A DNA stretch of 64,000 bases from Aminipila terrae (lineage in GTDB: Bacteria; Bacillota; Clostridia; Peptostreptococcales; Anaerovoracaceae), in NCBI RefSeq assembly GCF_010120715.1, contig NZ_CP047591.1:2728001-2792000 (forward strand). Reading direction: 5' to 3'. Made by a program: the position numbers and the translations under genes. Of the stretch, positions 63,356 to 64,000 are shown piece by piece (the stretch's first letter is position 1; each line of letters opens with the position of its first letter). The notes beneath the pieces are model-generated. The model saw nothing but the letters and a program-made list of their open reading frames with translations, was not told the DNA's origin and made no database searches.

Positions 63356-64000
63356 ATGACAATAAAAATCCACGAACTAGCAAAAGAATTGAACATGAAC
63401 AGCAAGGAACTGCTGGAGAAAATCAATGCAATGGGGATTGAAGCAAAAAGTCATATGAGCGGACTATCTGATATTGATGCAATTTCAGTAAGAAATACAA
63501 TAAACAGGAGCAGATCGAGTGCTGAAACAAAGATTGTTAAAGCGGCACCTAAGAAAATAGAAAAGGAAGAAATAGAGGAGGAACCTAGGATAGTAGTTAA
63601 GGCAGCAGCAAGGTTGACGGTAAGTCCTGCATCTAAACCTGCAAAGGCACAGCAATCAACTAAAAGTCAGGAAAAAAATGTATCGGTGCAAAAGCCGCCG
63701 GTAGGAAAACCAGTACCAAAGGATATGGAAGCAGCAAAATCCAGACCGCCGGTAGGGAAGCCAGTGGTTCCAAAAGAGTTTGAAGATAAAGCGGCAAAGC
63801 ATCCAGCAGAACCAATTAAAGCATCTGAAGTAAAAAATAATGATGTAAAAGAAAAAATAGATGTTCCAGAGGTAGCAGTTAAGCCTGAACCAGTTCAGGA
63901 AGGACCTCAGAGGTTAAAGATTATCAAAAAGTATGATCCGGAAGCTGAAAGGGCAGAAAAAGAAAGAGCAGAGGAAAAACGGAAGGCCGAAGCCCAGAGA
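63356..64000 (+). CDS. infB: Translation initiation factor IF-2, N-terminal part
   Basis: Open to the window end; only the first 215 residues are present. TIKIHELAKELNMNSKELLEKINAMG is the IF-2 N-terminal domain; the rest is the Lys/Glu/Pro-rich linker with a repeated RPPVGKPV-type element (KPPVGKPVPKDME and RPPVGKPVVPKEFE). The GTPase domain lies beyond the window. ATG 63356 has AAGGAGGTG upstream. Confidence 0.96.
   Translation, partial: MTIKIHELAKELNMNSKELLEKINAMGIEAKSHMSGLSDIDAISVRNTINRSRSSAETKIVKAAPKKIEKEEIEEEPRIVVKAAARLTVSPASKPAKAQQSTKSQEKNVSVQKPPVGKPVPKDMEAAKSRPPVGKPVVPKEFEDKAAKHPAEPIKASEVKNNDVKEKIDVPEVAVKPEPVQEGPQRLKIIKKYDPEAERAEKERAEEKRKAEAQR

Noticed and set aside
1..64000. CRISPR arrays, tRNA or rRNA genes, insertion sequences, prophage
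   Set aside because: No regularly spaced repeats, no cloverleaf sequences, no transposase or integrase motifs were seen.

Overview
The window is 64 kb of low-GC, gene-dense bacterial chromosome that reads as an anaerobic, spore-former-related Clostridia (Bacillota). Signs of this are two T-box riboswitches, PolC-type DNA polymerase III, SepF/YlmG/DivIVA, RqcH, a YtrA-type GntR/ABC operon, a small Gin-like zinc protein, AGA/ATA-rich codons and strong AGGAGG ribosome binding sites. I cannot fix the genus from sequence alone. I see no tRNA, rRNA, CRISPR array, insertion sequence or prophage.

Layout. 1-3 kb: 5'-truncated ribulose-phosphate epimerase and a PduB-type microcompartment shell gene, then an ABC-F ATPase on the minus strand. 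3.2-9.9 kb: a divergent Tad-like pilus/secretion operon (SAF protein, TadZ-, TadA-, TadB- and TadC-like proteins, four small membrane or pseudopilin-like proteins) ending in a circularly permuted papain-like hydrolase and running into cobT. 11-13.3 kb: thrS under a Thr (ACT) T-box. 13.5-19.8 kb: small genes, a MocR regulator, a flavoprotein, peptidase T and an amino acid decarboxylase. 19.8-23.3 kb: minus-strand GntR-ABC operon with a YtrA-type operator. 23.4-27.4 kb: asnA, a cell wall amidase and SppA. 27.4-31.1 kb: the SRP/ribosome cluster ylxM-ffh-rpsP-khpA-rimM-trmD. 31.1-36.4 kb: a HlyD-like gene and the division/envelope cluster yggS-sepF-yggT-divIVA-lspA-rluD. 36.6-38.5 kb: small Cys-rich genes and a CHAP-like secreted protein. 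38.6-42.3 kb: rqcH, then yicC-gmk-rpoZ. 43-57 kb: the conserved rpsB-tsf-(HD-GYP)-pyrH-frr-uppS-cdsA-dxr-rseP-ispG-(thioesterase)-polC run. 57.1-61 kb: two phenylacetate-CoA ligase/ACT pairs. 61.1-64 kb: rimP-nusA-rnpM-ylxQ-infB, cut by the window end.

Stand-out observations. (1) The second ligase/ACT pair lies behind a T-box whose specifier reads TTC (Phe), suggesting Phe-starvation control and a role in making Phe from phenylacetate. (2) PolC lacks the usual 3'-5' exonuclease insertion inside its PHP domain. Its upstream region holds a cluster of DnaA boxes and a perfect 26-bp palindrome. (3) The Tad-like locus is reduced and divergent. (4) A MocR regulator has Ser where the PLP-binding Lys should be. 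(5) At least thirteen single-base deletions, mostly in homopolymers, break otherwise intact genes including essential thrS. I read these as sequencing or assembly errors and give the merged gene spans.
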